Below the pieces are notes generated by a model that did not search any database, had not been told where the DNA came from, and worked only from the letters and a program-made list of their open reading frames with translations. A stretch of DNA of 36,698 bases from Brachybacterium sp. UMB0905. Its GTDB lineage: Bacteria; Actinomycetota; Actinomycetes; Actinomycetales; Dermabacteraceae. Position numbers and translations under genes: made by a program. Where the stretch lies: NCBI RefSeq assembly GCF_002871795.1, contig NZ_PNHL01000019.1, positions 1 through 36,698 of the forward strand, in the 5' to 3' direction. Shown piece after piece: positions 21,479 to 32,103 of this stretch. Position 1 is the stretch's first letter; each line of letters begins with the position of its first letter.

Positions 21479-24400
21479 GCACCGACCCCACCACGACGTC
21501 CCCCGCACCGCTCGCACCCCTGCTTCAGCAGGTTGCTGCCGGTCACGCCCTCACCCGGGCCCGCGAGCTGCTGGGCGCACAGGACGGCAGTGAGGAGGCC
21601 CGCGGCGCCGACGTGCTCGCCCCGACGGGCCTGGTCCCCTTCCTCATCGCGGATCTGGCCCGCAGCGCGACCGCCGCGCAGCCGCTCGTGGTCATCACCC
21701 CCACTACGCGCGCCGGTGAGGACCTGCGCGCAGCGCTCGCCGCACTGATCGGCACCGCGCAGGTCGCGGAGCTGCCGGCCTGGGAGACCCTCCCGCATGA
21801 GCGGCTCTCCCCGCGGGCCGACACGGTGGCTCGCCGGCTGCAGACCCTGCGGCGCATCGCCCATCCCGCCCCCGGCGATGAGGTGCGGGTGCTGCTGATG
21901 CCCGTGCGCTCTCTCCTGCAGCCGATCGCCGCGGGCCTGGGTGATCTGCGGCCGGTGCGGGCTCGGACCGGTGACACCTACCCGCTCGATGATCTGGCCG
22001 CCGATCTGGTCGATGCCGCCTATGTGCGCGTGGACATGGTCGAGAAGCGCGGGGAGTTCGCAGTGCGCGGCGGCATCCTCGATGTATTCCCGCCGACGGA
22101 GCCGCATCCGGTGCGCGTGGACCTCTTCGGTGATGAGATCGACGAGATCCGCTACTTCTCCGTGGCCGATCAGCGCTCCCTGGATGTTGTCGAGCAGGGA
22201 CTGGACGCCCCGCCCTGCCGCGAGATCCTCCTGACCCCGCAGGTGCGCGAGCGCGCCCGGGCTCGCGCCGAGGAACTGCCCGGGGTGCGCGAGATGCTGC
22301 TGCGCATCGCCGACGGCATCGCCGTGGACGGAATGGAATCCCTCAGCCCCGTGCTCGTGGAGTCGATGCAGCAGGTCACCGATGCCCTTCCGCCGGGTGC
22401 CCGGTTCCTCCTGCTGGATCCCGAGAAGAGCCGGGCCCGCGCCGATGAGCTCGTGGCGACGACCGATGAGTTCCTCGCCGCCGCCTGGTCCAGCGCTGCT
22501 GCGGGTGGTGGGCTGCCGATCGATGTGGGGGCCGCGAGCTTCATCCCCCTGGAGCAGGCGCGTGAACACGCCCTGGCCACCTCCCGCTCCTGGTCCACCG
22601 TGGCCGCGATCGGCCTGGATGCGGATCTGGACCTCACCCGCCACGCCGCCACCCACCCGGGCTATTCCGGCAAGCCGCAGGACGCCGCGAAGGACCTCGA
22701 GCGCCGCCGGGCCGAGGGCTGGAGCGTCGTGGCCACCATGGTGGGCCCCGGCGGTGCCCGCCATGCCGCTGACAATCTGCGCGGCGAGGGCCTGCCGGCC
22801 GTGTTCGCCCCCGCCCTGGAGGGGCCTATCGTCCCGGGCGAGGCTGTCGTCACCGTCGGCCCCTTCCCCGAAGGACTCGTGCTGGAGGACCAGCGGCTGA
22901 TCCTCGCCAGCGAACGGGACCTCACCGGCAAGTCCGGGGCGCGCCGCGGCGAGGAGCGCAAGATGCCCTCGCGGCGTCGCAATGTCGTGGACCCCCTGCA
23001 GCTGCGTCCCGGGGACTTCGTCGTCCACGCCCACCACGGCGTGGGCCGCTTCGTGGAGATGACCAGCCGCACCGTCGGCGCCGGCGCGAAGCGCACTACC
23101 CGCGAATACCTGGTCATCGAGTACGCCGCCTCGAAGAAGGGCCAGCCGGGGGACCGGCTGTATGTGCCCTCCGACCAGCTGGACCAGGTCACCAAGTACG
23201 TCGGCGGCGAGGAGCCCAGCGTCAACCGGATGGGCGGCGCCGACTGGGCCAAGACCAAATCCCGCGCCCGCAAGGCGATCCGCGAGATCGCCGATGAGCT
23301 GGTGCGCCTGTACTCCGCCCGGCAGTCCGCCCCCGGTCACGCCTTCGGCCCTGACACCCCGTGGCAGCGGGAGCTTGAGGATGCCTTCGAGTTCGTCGAG
23401 ACGCCCGATCAGCTCTCGACGATCGACGACGTCAAGGCCGATATGGAAAAGCCCGTCCCGATGGACCGGCTGATCCTCGGGGACGTCGGCTACGGCAAGA
23501 CGGAGATCGCCGTGCGCGCCGCCTTCAAAGCCGTGCAGGACGGCAAGCAGGTCGCCGTCCTCGCCCCCACCACGCTGCTGGCCCAGCAGCACCTGGAGAC
23601 CTTCACCGAGCGCTACGCCGGTTTCCCCGTCACCGTGCGCGGGCTCTCCCGCTTCCAGACGGCAGCGGAGTCCGAGCAGATCATCGACGGCCTGCGCGAG
23701 GGCACCGTGGATGTGGTGATCGGCACCCACCGGCTGCTGACCGGCACCGTGCGCTTCAAGGAGCTGGGGCTGCTGATCATCGACGAGGAGCAGCGCTTCG
23801 GCGTCGAGCACAAGGAGACCCTCAAGGCGCTGCGCACGAACGTGGATGTGCTCTCGATGTCCGCCACCCCCATCCCGCGCACCCTCGAGATGGCGGTCAC
23901 CGGCATCCGGGAGATGTCGATCCTCGCCACCCCGCCGGAGGAGCGCCATCCGGTGCTCACCTACGTCGGGGCGCAGGACGATAAGCAGGTCACCGCCGCG
24001 ATCCGCCGTGAGCTGCTGCGCGAGGGCCAGGTGTTCTACATCCACAACCGGGTGGAGGACATCGACCGGGTGGCCGCGCACCTGCGTGAGCTGGTGCCCG
24101 ATGCGCGCATCGCCGTCGCCCACGGGAAGATGAACGAGGCCCAGCTCGAGCGGGTCATCGTCGACTTCTGGGAACGGGACTTCGACGTCCTGGTGTGCAC
24201 CACGATCGTGGAGACCGGGCTGGACATCGCCAACGCGAACACCCTCATCGTGGAGAACGCCGATAAGTTCGGGCTGTCCCAGCTGCACCAGCTGCGCGGC
24301 CGCGTGGGCCGTTCGAGCGAACGCGCCTACGCCTACTTCCTGTACGACGGGTCCAAGCCCCTCACCGAGACCGCGCACGACCGCCTGACCACGCTTGCCA

Positions 24401-25089
24401 CCAACACAGACCTGGGGGCCGGCATGCAGGTGGCGATGAAGGACCTCGAGATCCGCGGGGCCGGGAACCTGCTGGGCGGTGAGCAATCCGGGCACATCGC
24501 CGGGGTGGGCTTCGACCTGTACGTGCGCATGGTGGGGGAGGCCGTTGCGGCCTTCCGCGGCGACGCACCCGCCCCGGAGAAGGAGATCCGGGTGGAGCTG
24601 CCGCTGGATGCCCACATCCCGCACGACTACATCGGCTCCGAGCGCCTGCGCCTGGAGGCCTACTCCAAGCTCTCGGCGGTGCGTGAGATCGGGGAGATTG
24701 AGCAGATCCGCGCCGAGCTCACCGACCGCTACGGCGAGATCCCTGCCCCCGTGGAGGTGCTGCTGGATGTGGCGCGCTTCAGGATCGACGCCCGCGCCGC
24801 CGGTGTGGATGAGGTCCAGGCGCAGGGCAAGATGATCCGCTTCGCGCACCTGGAGCCCGCGGACTCGGTGGCGATGCGGATGAAGCGCCTGCACCCCGGC
24901 ACCGTCATCAAACCGGCGCTGCGCCAGGTGCTGGTGCCCCGGCCGATGACCGCCCGCTTCGGCGGCACCGAGTTGCGCGACCACGCCCTGCTGGACTGGG
25001 CCCGCGGCATCCTGCGCACCCTGGTCCCCGCGGCCGCCGAGCAGATCACGGCGCCGCGGGAGACGGAGAGCCCGCCGCGCGGCGCATAG
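21475..25089 (+). CDS. mfd: transcription-repair coupling factor
   Basis: Mfd removes RNA polymerase stalled at DNA damage and recruits UvrA. The 1204-aa protein has all parts: an N-terminal UvrB-like region (about 30-370; PAWETLPHERLSPRADTVARR, GGILDVFPP), an RNA-polymerase-interacting CarD-like domain (about 510-585; PGDFVVHAHHGVGRFVEM), the SF2 translocase with Walker A GDVGYGKTE (Lys675), DEEQRFG (Asp770), SATPIPRTLEMA and the GRVGRSSERAYAYF block, and a C-terminal UvrA-masking domain (LPLDAHIPHDYI). The final codons overlap a 28-bp tandem duplication. It is coupled to pth. It is the largest gene in the window. Confidence 0.98.
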   Translation: MSTDPTTTSPAPLAPLLQQVAAGHALTRARELLGAQDGSEEARGADVLAPTGLVPFLIADLARSATAAQPLVVITPTTRAGEDLRAALAALIGTAQVAELPAWETLPHERLSPRADTVARRLQTLRRIAHPAPGDEVRVLLMPVRSLLQPIAAGLGDLRPVRARTGDTYPLDDLAADLVDAAYVRVDMVEKRGEFAVRGGILDVFPPTEPHPVRVDLFGDEIDEIRYFSVADQRSLDVVEQGLDAPPCREILLTPQVRERARARAEELPGVREMLLRIADGIAVDGMESLSPVLVESMQQVTDALPPGARFLLLDPEKSRARADELVATTDEFLAAAWSSAAAGGGLPIDVGAASFIPLEQAREHALATSRSWSTVAAIGLDADLDLTRHAATHPGYSGKPQDAAKDLERRRAEGWSVVATMVGPGGARHAADNLRGEGLPAVFAPALEGPIVPGEAVVTVGPFPEGLVLEDQRLILASERDLTGKSGARRGEERKMPSRRRNVVDPLQLRPGDFVVHAHHGVGRFVEMTSRTVGAGAKRTTREYLVIEYAASKKGQPGDRLYVPSDQLDQVTKYVGGEEPSVNRMGGADWAKTKSRARKAIREIADELVRLYSARQSAPGHAFGPDTPWQRELEDAFEFVETPDQLSTIDDVKADMEKPVPMDRLILGDVGYGKTEIAVRAAFKAVQDGKQVAVLAPTTLLAQQHLETFTERYAGFPVTVRGLSRFQTAAESEQIIDGLREGTVDVVIGTHRLLTGTVRFKELGLLIIDEEQRFGVEHKETLKALRTNVDVLSMSATPIPRTLEMAVTGIREMSILATPPEERHPVLTYVGAQDDKQVTAAIRRELLREGQVFYIHNRVEDIDRVAAHLRELVPDARIAVAHGKMNEAQLERVIVDFWERDFDVLVCTTIVETGLDIANANTLIVENADKFGLSQLHQLRGRVGRSSERAYAYFLYDGSKPLTETAHDRLTTLATNTDLGAGMQVAMKDLEIRGAGNLLGGEQSGHIAGVGFDLYVRMVGEAVAAFRGDAPAPEKEIRVELPLDAHIPHDYIGSERLRLEAYSKLSAVREIGEIEQIRAELTDRYGEIPAPVEVLLDVARFRIDARAAGVDEVQAQGKMIRFAHLEPADSVAMRMKRLHPGTVIKPALRQVLVPRPMTARFGGTELRDHALLDWARGILRTLVPAAAEQITAPRETESPPRGA

Positions 25090-25118
25090 AACGGAGAGCC
25101 CTCCGCGGGGCGCATAGA
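25063..25118. repeat. 28-bp tandem duplication across the mfd stop codon
   Basis: Copies at 25063-25090 and 25091-25118 match at 26 of 28 positions and start ACGGAGAGCC. The first contains the mfd TAG; the second lies in the mfd-mazG gap and its end forms part of the mazG -10 hexamer. Confidence 0.9.
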
Positions 25119-25120
25119 GT
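25115..25120 (+). promoter_or_regulatory. -10 hexamer TAGAGT, leaderless start for mazG
   Basis: TAGAGT, six bases (CAAGGC), then GTG at 25127. Most of the hexamer is supplied by the second copy of the 28-bp duplication. Confidence 0.45.
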
Positions 25121-25126
25121 CAAGGC

Positions 25127-27311
<2,185 letters not shown>

Positions 27312-27330
27312 TGCGCCCAGCGGGAGGTCG

Positions 27331-27336
27331 TATCCT
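27331..27336 (+). promoter_or_regulatory. -10 hexamer TATCCT, leaderless start for the ftsB/divIC gene
   Basis: TATCCT, six bases (TCCCGC), then ATG at 27343. It lies inside an imperfect hairpin (GCGGGA at 27320, TCCCGC at 27337). Confidence 0.5.
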
Positions 27337-27342
27337 TCCCGC

Positions 27343-28020
27343 ATGAGCAGCAGACGACCGGGCGCCCCGCGACCTGCGAGGCGCCCGGTCGGTGCGTCCG
27401 GGCAGCGGCGCTTCGCCCCCCGCACCGGCAGCACCCCCAGCGGCACCTCGCGCGCGGGCAGCACCTCCCGCAGCGGCTCGACGCGCAGCGGCGCACGGTC
27501 GCGCCCCTCCACGAGCGCCCGGCGGCGCGGACCTGCCGCGGCCGCGCGACCGGCCCGCACCAGTCCCCGCGGCCCCGAGCAGGAGGCGCCGGGGATCACC
27601 ATCACACGGCGCACCCTGGCGCTCGTCGCCCTTGTGGTCGTGGCGCTCGCGGCACTGGTCCCCACGGTCAACTCCTATGTCACCCAGCGCCAGCAGCTGT
27701 CCGAGCTGGAGGCCGAGGTGGCGGCCAAGGAGCAGGAGGTCGAGGATCTGCGCGCCCAGGTGGCGCGATGGGAGGATCCCGCCTACGTCGCGGCCCGCGC
27801 CCGGGAGCGTCTGCTGTTCGCCATGCCGGGCGAGACCCAGTACCGGCTGACCGACACCTCGGGCCGGGACGTCCCGCTGACCGCCGCCCAGCAGGCCGAG
27901 GAACAGCGCGCTGATGCGGAATGGTTCACCCTGCTGTGGGAGAGCGTCGAGGGATCCAGCCGCCTGACCCCACAGGACATCCCCGACGAGCCCGAATCAA
28001 CCGACGAGGAGGAGCGATGA
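27343..28020 (+). CDS. FtsB/DivIC-type septum formation initiator
   Basis: A 225-aa bitopic membrane protein of the divisome. Residues 1-90 are a disordered, very basic Arg/Ser/Thr/Pro-rich cytoplasmic tail. A single membrane helix follows (about 91-108, LALVALVVVALAALVP), then an outside coiled coil (about 114-142, QRQQLSELEAEVAAKEQEVE) and the family motif ARWEDPAYVAARARERL. FtsB/DivIC would pair with FtsL and FtsQ at the septum. The order eno-ftsB-DUF501-ppx is conserved in actinobacteria. The stop overlaps the DUF501 gene as ATGA. A leaderless start is predicted. Confidence 0.92.
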   Translation: MSSRRPGAPRPARRPVGASGQRRFAPRTGSTPSGTSRAGSTSRSGSTRSGARSRPSTSARRRGPAAAARPARTSPRGPEQEAPGITITRRTLALVALVVVALAALVPTVNSYVTQRQQLSELEAEVAAKEQEVEDLRAQVARWEDPAYVAARARERLLFAMPGETQYRLTDTSGRDVPLTAAQQAEEQRADAEWFTLLWESVEGSSRLTPQDIPDEPESTDEEER

Positions 28021-28604
28021 GCAGCCCCGCCCAGCCGTGCGAGCCCCTGCCTCAGGAGAGCCCGGCCAGCAGCGAGGACCTCGCCGTAATGCGCGAGCAG
28101 CTGGGACGTGACATGCGCGGCGTGGTCTCGATCGCCGCCCGCTGCGGCTGCGGTCGCCCCGCCGTGGTGCGCACGGCGCCGCGGCTCGAGGACGGCACCC
28201 CGTTCCCCACCTCCTTCTACCTGACCCTGCCCTGGCTCACCCTCGAGCTCTCCCGCCTCGAGGCCACCGGGATGATGGCCGAGCTCAGCGAGCGCGTGGC
28301 CACCGACGAGCAGCTGGGGGAGCGCTACCGCCGCGCCCATGAGCGGTACCTCGCCCGCCGCGCCGAGATCGGCGAGGCCGAGGAGGTCGCCGAGGTCAGC
28401 GCCGGGGGAATGCCCACGCGGGTGAAATGCCTGCATGCCCTGGCCGCGCAGTCTCTCGCCGAGGGGCCTGGGGTGAACCCCATCGGCGATGAGGTCCTCG
28501 AGCTCATCACCGGCGGTGAGCTCGGCTGCCGCTGTGAGGCCTCGCCCTCTGAGCAGGCACAGGCCGCCCTGCAGCCCGAGGACGCCTCGGAGTCCGCCCG
28601 ATGA
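28017..28604 (+). CDS. DUF501 family protein
   Basis: A 195-aa soluble protein of unknown function, widely kept between ftsB/divIC and ppx in actinobacteria. It opens with DLAVMREQLGRDMRGVVSIA, followed by a cysteine pair (Cys43, Cys45 in RCGCGRPAVVRT), the conserved TPFPTSFYLTLPWL, the helical EELGER/ERYLARR region, RVKCLHALAAQSLAEG and NPIGDEVLELI, and ends with a second GCRC cysteine pair. The four or five cysteines may bind metal, but this is inference. It is translationally coupled on both sides by ATGA. Confidence 0.9.
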   Translation: MSSPAQPCEPLPQESPASSEDLAVMREQLGRDMRGVVSIAARCGCGRPAVVRTAPRLEDGTPFPTSFYLTLPWLTLELSRLEATGMMAELSERVATDEQLGERYRRAHERYLARRAEIGEAEEVAEVSAGGMPTRVKCLHALAAQSLAEGPGVNPIGDEVLELITGGELGCRCEASPSEQAQAALQPEDASESAR

Positions 28605-29557
28605 GCAGCGCCCCCGTCGCCGCGATCGACTGCGGCACCAACTCCATTCGCCTGCTGATCGCGCGGCGGGATGACCCCACCGCCGCCCCCGTGGACCTCG
28701 AGCGCCACCTGGAGATGGTGCGCCTGGGACTCGGAGTGGATCGCACCGGATGTTTCGACCCCGTCGCGGTCGAGCGCACCCTGGATGCGGCCCGCCGCTA
28801 CGCGCGCCTGATCGAGCACCACGGCGTGGAGGTTGAGGACATCCGCTTCGCCGCCACCTCCGCCACGCGTGATGCTGCCAACCGCGAGGTGTTCATCGAG
28901 GGCATCGAGCAGATCCTCGGAGTGCGCCCCGAAGTGATCTCCGGTCCCGAAGAGGCGGAGCTGTCCTTCCGCGGGGCAGTCTCCACCCTCGAGGGACTGC
29001 CCGCGGGGCCGCGCCTGGTGGTGGACATCGGCGGCGGCTCCACCGAGCTCGTGCTCGGCGAGCAGACCCCCAGCCATGCGATCAGCCTGGACATCGGCTC
29101 GGTGCGCCTGACCGAGCGTCATCTCGCCGACGACCCGCCGAGCCTGCAGCAGATCACCGCGGCGCAGGCGGACATTGCGCAGGCCCTGGACCGCGCGGAG
29201 CAGGACATCCCGTTCGAGCGCACCGTCGCCCTGGTGGGCGTGGCCGGAACCGTCACCACCGTCACCGCCGTCGCGCTCGGTCTGGAGGAGTACCAGCCGG
29301 ACATCACGCACGGCGCGGAGATCACGACCGCGCAGATGCGCGAGCAGTGCGATCGCCTGCTGGGCGCCACCCGCGCGGAACGCTCGCGCCACCGCCTGAT
29401 CCACCCCGGGCGCATCGACGTCATCGGCGCCGGCGCGCTGATCTGGTCGCAGGTGATCGACCGCGTGGCCGCCGCGACATCGATCACCACGGTCCGCACG
29501 AGCGAGCACGACATCCTCGACGGCATCGCCCTGGACCTGCTGGAGCGGCGCGGCTGA
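28601..29557 (+). CDS. ppx: exopolyphosphatase / pppGpp phosphohydrolase family protein
   Basis: A 318-aa Ppx/GppA member, with the sugar-kinase/actin fold. The first phosphate loop is AAIDCGTNSIRLLI near the N-terminus, and the second VVDIGGGSTELVLG contains Asp142. FAATSATRDAANREVFIEG and LVGVAGTVTTVTAVALG are further family blocks. At 318 aa it is the short form without the C-terminal HD domain, as in the actinobacterial Ppx1/2 type, so the exact balance of polyphosphate and pppGpp activity cannot be told. It ends the ftsB-DUF501-ppx coupled unit. Confidence 0.93.
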   Translation: MSSAPVAAIDCGTNSIRLLIARRDDPTAAPVDLERHLEMVRLGLGVDRTGCFDPVAVERTLDAARRYARLIEHHGVEVEDIRFAATSATRDAANREVFIEGIEQILGVRPEVISGPEEAELSFRGAVSTLEGLPAGPRLVVDIGGGSTELVLGEQTPSHAISLDIGSVRLTERHLADDPPSLQQITAAQADIAQALDRAEQDIPFERTVALVGVAGTVTTVTAVALGLEEYQPDITHGAEITTAQMREQCDRLLGATRAERSRHRLIHPGRIDVIGAGALIWSQVIDRVAAATSITTVRTSEHDILDGIALDLLERRG

Positions 29558-29602
29558 GCGTCGGCCCCAGCTCTCACCCGGATCCCGCCACCTGGAGGGT
29601 TT

Positions 29603-29632
29603 TTGGATCCGACCGGCAGACGGCCATACTCT
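29603..29632 (+). promoter_or_regulatory. promoter TTGGAT-18-TACTCT, leaderless start for ndh
   Basis: -35 TTGGAT (29603-29608), 18-bp spacer, -10 TACTCT (29627-29632), then six bases and ATG at 29639. No SD is present before the ATG. Confidence 0.6.
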
Positions 29633-29638
29633 TGCCCT

Positions 29639-31012
29639 ATGACCAACAACTTCGGCGGCAAGCCCCACGTCCTCATCCTCGGAGGCGGTTCCGTCGGTCT
29701 GACGACCGCGTCCGAGCTGCGTAAGACCCTCGGTGCGGAGGTGGCGATCACGGTCGTCGACCCGCGCCCTTACATGACCTACCAGCCGTTCCTGCCCGAG
29801 GTCGGCGCTGGCAGCATCCACCCGCGCGACGTCCTCGCGCCGCTGCGCAAGATTCTCACCGGCACCAAGGTCGTCACCGGCTCCGTCACCCGCATCTCCA
29901 CCCAGGACTCCACCGTGGTGGTCACCGCGGAGGATGACGAGCAGCTCGAGATCACCTACGACTACCTCGTGGTGGCCATGGGCGCGGTGCCGCGCCTGCT
30001 GCCCATCCCGGGCCTGGCGGAGAACGCCATCGGCTTCAAGCAGATCGAGGAGGCGACCGCGGTGCGCGACCGCATCCTCGCCAACCTCGCCGAGGCTGCG
30101 ACCACCCGCGACCCCAAGGCTCGCAAGCGCCTGCTCACCTTCACCTTCATCGGCGGTGGCTTCGCCGGCGGCGAGGCTGTGGCGGAGGCCGAGGACATGG
30201 TCCGTGACGCGCTGCGTTACTACCCGGACCTGCACGCTTCCGATATCCGTTTCGTGCTCGTCGACGGTGCTCCGTTCATCTTCCCCGAGCTCAGCGAGGA
30301 GCAGCGCGCCTACGTGCTGGCCCAGCTGCGCGAGCGCGGCATCGAAGTCAAGCTCGAGACCTTCCTCAACTCCGCTGAGGACGGCGTGATCAAGACCAGC
30401 GACGGCGACGAGTTCGAGTCCGATCTGCTGGTGTGGAACGCGGGCGTCAAGCCCCACCCGGTGCTCTCGGATCCGGACTCCTCGGACCTGCCGGTCGTCA
30501 CCGAGCGCGGCCCCCTCATGGGTAAGGTGCAGGCCCTCGCGGATCTGCGCGTCAACGGAGCCGAGGGTCCCCTGGACGACGTCTTCACCGCCGGCGACTG
30601 CGCCGCGGTGCCGGATCTCGCCTCCGGCGAGGGCAAGTTCTGCCCGCCCAACGCCCAGCATGCGGTGCGTCAGGCCAAGCGTCTGGCGGACAACATCGCC
30701 CGCTCCGTGCAGGGCCGCCCGCTGGTGGACTACTACCACAAGAACCTCGGCGTCATGGCGACGCTGGGCATGTACAAGGGCGTGGCTCTGGTGTCGCTGG
30801 GCGACAAGAAGATCGATGTGCGCGGCCTGCCGGCCTGGGCCATGGCCCGCGCGTACCACGTCTACGCGATGCCCACCCTGGGGCGGAAGGCCTCGGTTAT
30901 CGCCGGCTGGGCCACCAACCTCATCTCCCGCCGCGACATCATCGGCATCCCGGAGGTGGAGACCCCGCGAGCGGCCTTCGAGTACGCCGCGAACACCGGG
31001 AAGAAGAAGTGA
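29639..31012 (+). CDS. ndh: type II NADH dehydrogenase (NDH-2)
   Basis: NDH-2 passes electrons from NADH to menaquinone without pumping protons; a peripheral membrane flavoprotein. The 457-aa protein has the FAD-binding GxGxxG at Gly15-Gly17-Gly20 (VLILGGGSVGL), the NADH-binding FIGGGFAGGEAVAE from residue about 170, the quinone-site region YQPFLPEVGAGS, and VFTAGDCAAVPD before the PPNAQHAVRQAK helix. The C-terminus (GMYKGVALVSLG, then a helix with RAYHVYAMPTLGRK) is the membrane-binding part. The longer upstream frame is rejected because the promoter predicts an mRNA starting at this ATG. It is monocistronic, closed by a large hairpin. Confidence 0.96.
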   Translation: MTNNFGGKPHVLILGGGSVGLTTASELRKTLGAEVAITVVDPRPYMTYQPFLPEVGAGSIHPRDVLAPLRKILTGTKVVTGSVTRISTQDSTVVVTAEDDEQLEITYDYLVVAMGAVPRLLPIPGLAENAIGFKQIEEATAVRDRILANLAEAATTRDPKARKRLLTFTFIGGGFAGGEAVAEAEDMVRDALRYYPDLHASDIRFVLVDGAPFIFPELSEEQRAYVLAQLRERGIEVKLETFLNSAEDGVIKTSDGDEFESDLLVWNAGVKPHPVLSDPDSSDLPVVTERGPLMGKVQALADLRVNGAEGPLDDVFTAGDCAAVPDLASGEGKFCPPNAQHAVRQAKRLADNIARSVQGRPLVDYYHKNLGVMATLGMYKGVALVSLGDKKIDVRGLPAWAMARAYHVYAMPTLGRKASVIAGWATNLISRRDIIGIPEVETPRAAFEYAANTGKKK

Positions 31013-31056
31013 TCCGGGGCTGAGCCTCGCGGGTGCGGTTCGCCGCGCCGGGAACT

Positions 31057-31097
31057 GACGGGGCGCCGTCGCGCAGCGAGCGCGGCGGCGCCCCGTC
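31057..31097 (+). terminator. terminator after ndh
   Basis: Perfect 12-bp outer stem (GACGGGGCGCCG/CGGCGCCCCGTC), a T.G pair and a 5-bp inner stem (CGCGC/GCGCG) with a 5-nt loop, for a total of about 18 bp. Its core (TCGCGC-loop-GCGCGG inside GGGGCG/CGCCCC) is shared with the rplY terminator. Confidence 0.8.
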
Positions 31098-31175
31098 GTC
31101 GGTCCCGGTGCTGTGGATCGTGCGCGACGTCGGTGCTCGCGGGACCAGCGACGCGGGCGGTGCGTCGTCGGCAAG

Positions 31176-31196
31176 TATGCTCGGTGACGTCACCGA
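31176..31196 (+). promoter_or_regulatory. nagB promoter -10 and 16-bp palindromic operator
   Basis: TATGCT (31176-31181) is a good -10 hexamer. Its last T starts a perfect 16-bp palindrome TCGGTGACGTCACCGA (31181-31196), which would cover the transcription start. A repressor bound here would block initiation. The regulator is unknown; the sequence does not match the DasR or NagR consensus I remember. Confidence 0.55.
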
Positions 31197-31259
31197 ACGA
31201 GCATGATTGAGCACCGTGGGGCCGATGGGTCGGCGCGGTGCCCGGATGGGAGCAGCCCG

Positions 31260-32057
31260 ATGCAGATCCATATCGTCCCCGACGCCGATGCCGGCGCCCG
31301 CGTGGTCGCCGACCTCTTCGAACGCGCTGTGCGCGACGCCGGTGACCAGGGCGCCACCCTGGGCCTGGCGACCGGCTCCTCCCCGGTCCCGACCTATGCC
31401 GAGCTGATCCGTCGGCACCGCGAGGAGGGCCTCAGCTTCGCCCGCAGCCGCGCCTACCTGCTCGATGAATACATTGGCCTGCCCGCCGATCACGAGCAGA
31501 GCTACCACCGCTTCATCCGCGAGAACTTCGTGGACCACATCGACCTGGATTCCGCACAGGTGCATTCCCCCGACGGCGCTGCGGCTGATCCGGCGGCCGA
31601 AGCGGTGCGCTACGACCAGGCCATCCAGCAGGCTGGGGGAGTGGACCTGCAGATCCTCGGCATCGGCTCCAACGGGCACATCGGCTTCAATGAGCCCGGC
31701 AGCTCCCTGGTCTCCCGCACCCGGGTGGTGGGGCTGACCCCACAGACCATCTCCGACAACTCCCGCTACTTCACCTCCGCCGATGAGGTTCCTGTGCGCG
31801 CCATCAGCCAGGGCGTGGGCACCATCCTCGAATCCCGCCGCATCGTGCTGACCGCAAGCGGTGAGCACAAGGCAGAGGCCATCGCCCAGATGGTCGAGGG
31901 GGCGGTGAGCGCCCGCTGGCCCGCGACCATGCTGCAGATGCACCCCGATGTGGTCGTCGTCATCGACGAAGCCGCCGCCTCCCGCCTGGAGCTCGCCGAC
32001 TACTACCGCCACCTGCACACTCTCGAGACAGAGCAGTCCTCCACCGCTGCTCGCTGA
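31260..32057 (+). CDS. nagB: glucosamine-6-phosphate deaminase
   Basis: NagB converts glucosamine-6-phosphate to fructose-6-phosphate and ammonia, linking amino sugars to glycolysis. The 265-aa protein has LATGSSPVPTYAEL (phosphate loop), Asp69 in LLDEYIGLP, and the catalytic His140 in GIGSNGHIGFNEPGS. GGGAG lies about seven bases before the ATG, so unlike many neighbours this gene has a normal leader of roughly 70 nt. An ATG at 31203 would add 19 residues without similarity to the family and is less likely. The palindrome at the promoter suggests repression lifted by an amino sugar. No nagA or transporter is adjacent. Confidence 0.96.
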   Translation: MQIHIVPDADAGARVVADLFERAVRDAGDQGATLGLATGSSPVPTYAELIRRHREEGLSFARSRAYLLDEYIGLPADHEQSYHRFIRENFVDHIDLDSAQVHSPDGAAADPAAEAVRYDQAIQQAGGVDLQILGIGSNGHIGFNEPGSSLVSRTRVVGLTPQTISDNSRYFTSADEVPVRAISQGVGTILESRRIVLTASGEHKAEAIAQMVEGAVSARWPATMLQMHPDVVVVIDEAAASRLELADYYRHLHTLETEQSSTAAR

Positions 32058-32091
32058 CCGGGCGCGGAGGAGGGGCGCGGCGGATCGTCGA

Positions 32092-32097
32092 TACGAT
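32092..32097 (+). promoter_or_regulatory. -10 hexamer TACGAT, leaderless start for the purine permease gene
   Basis: TACGAT, six bases (TCGGCC), then ATG at 32104. It supports this ATG against longer frames that run into nagB. Confidence 0.5.
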
Positions 32098-32103
32098 TCG
32101 GCC

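Noticed and set aside
21280..24984. Open frame of over 1,200 codons antisense to mfd
   Set aside because: It is a composition shadow of a high-GC gene: the sequence is His/Gln/Gly/Ala-rich with no family motif, and mfd on the other strand is unmistakable.
31203..31259. Upstream ATG as the nagB start
   Set aside because: The added residues do not look like the family, and only the ATG at 31260 has a well-placed SD.
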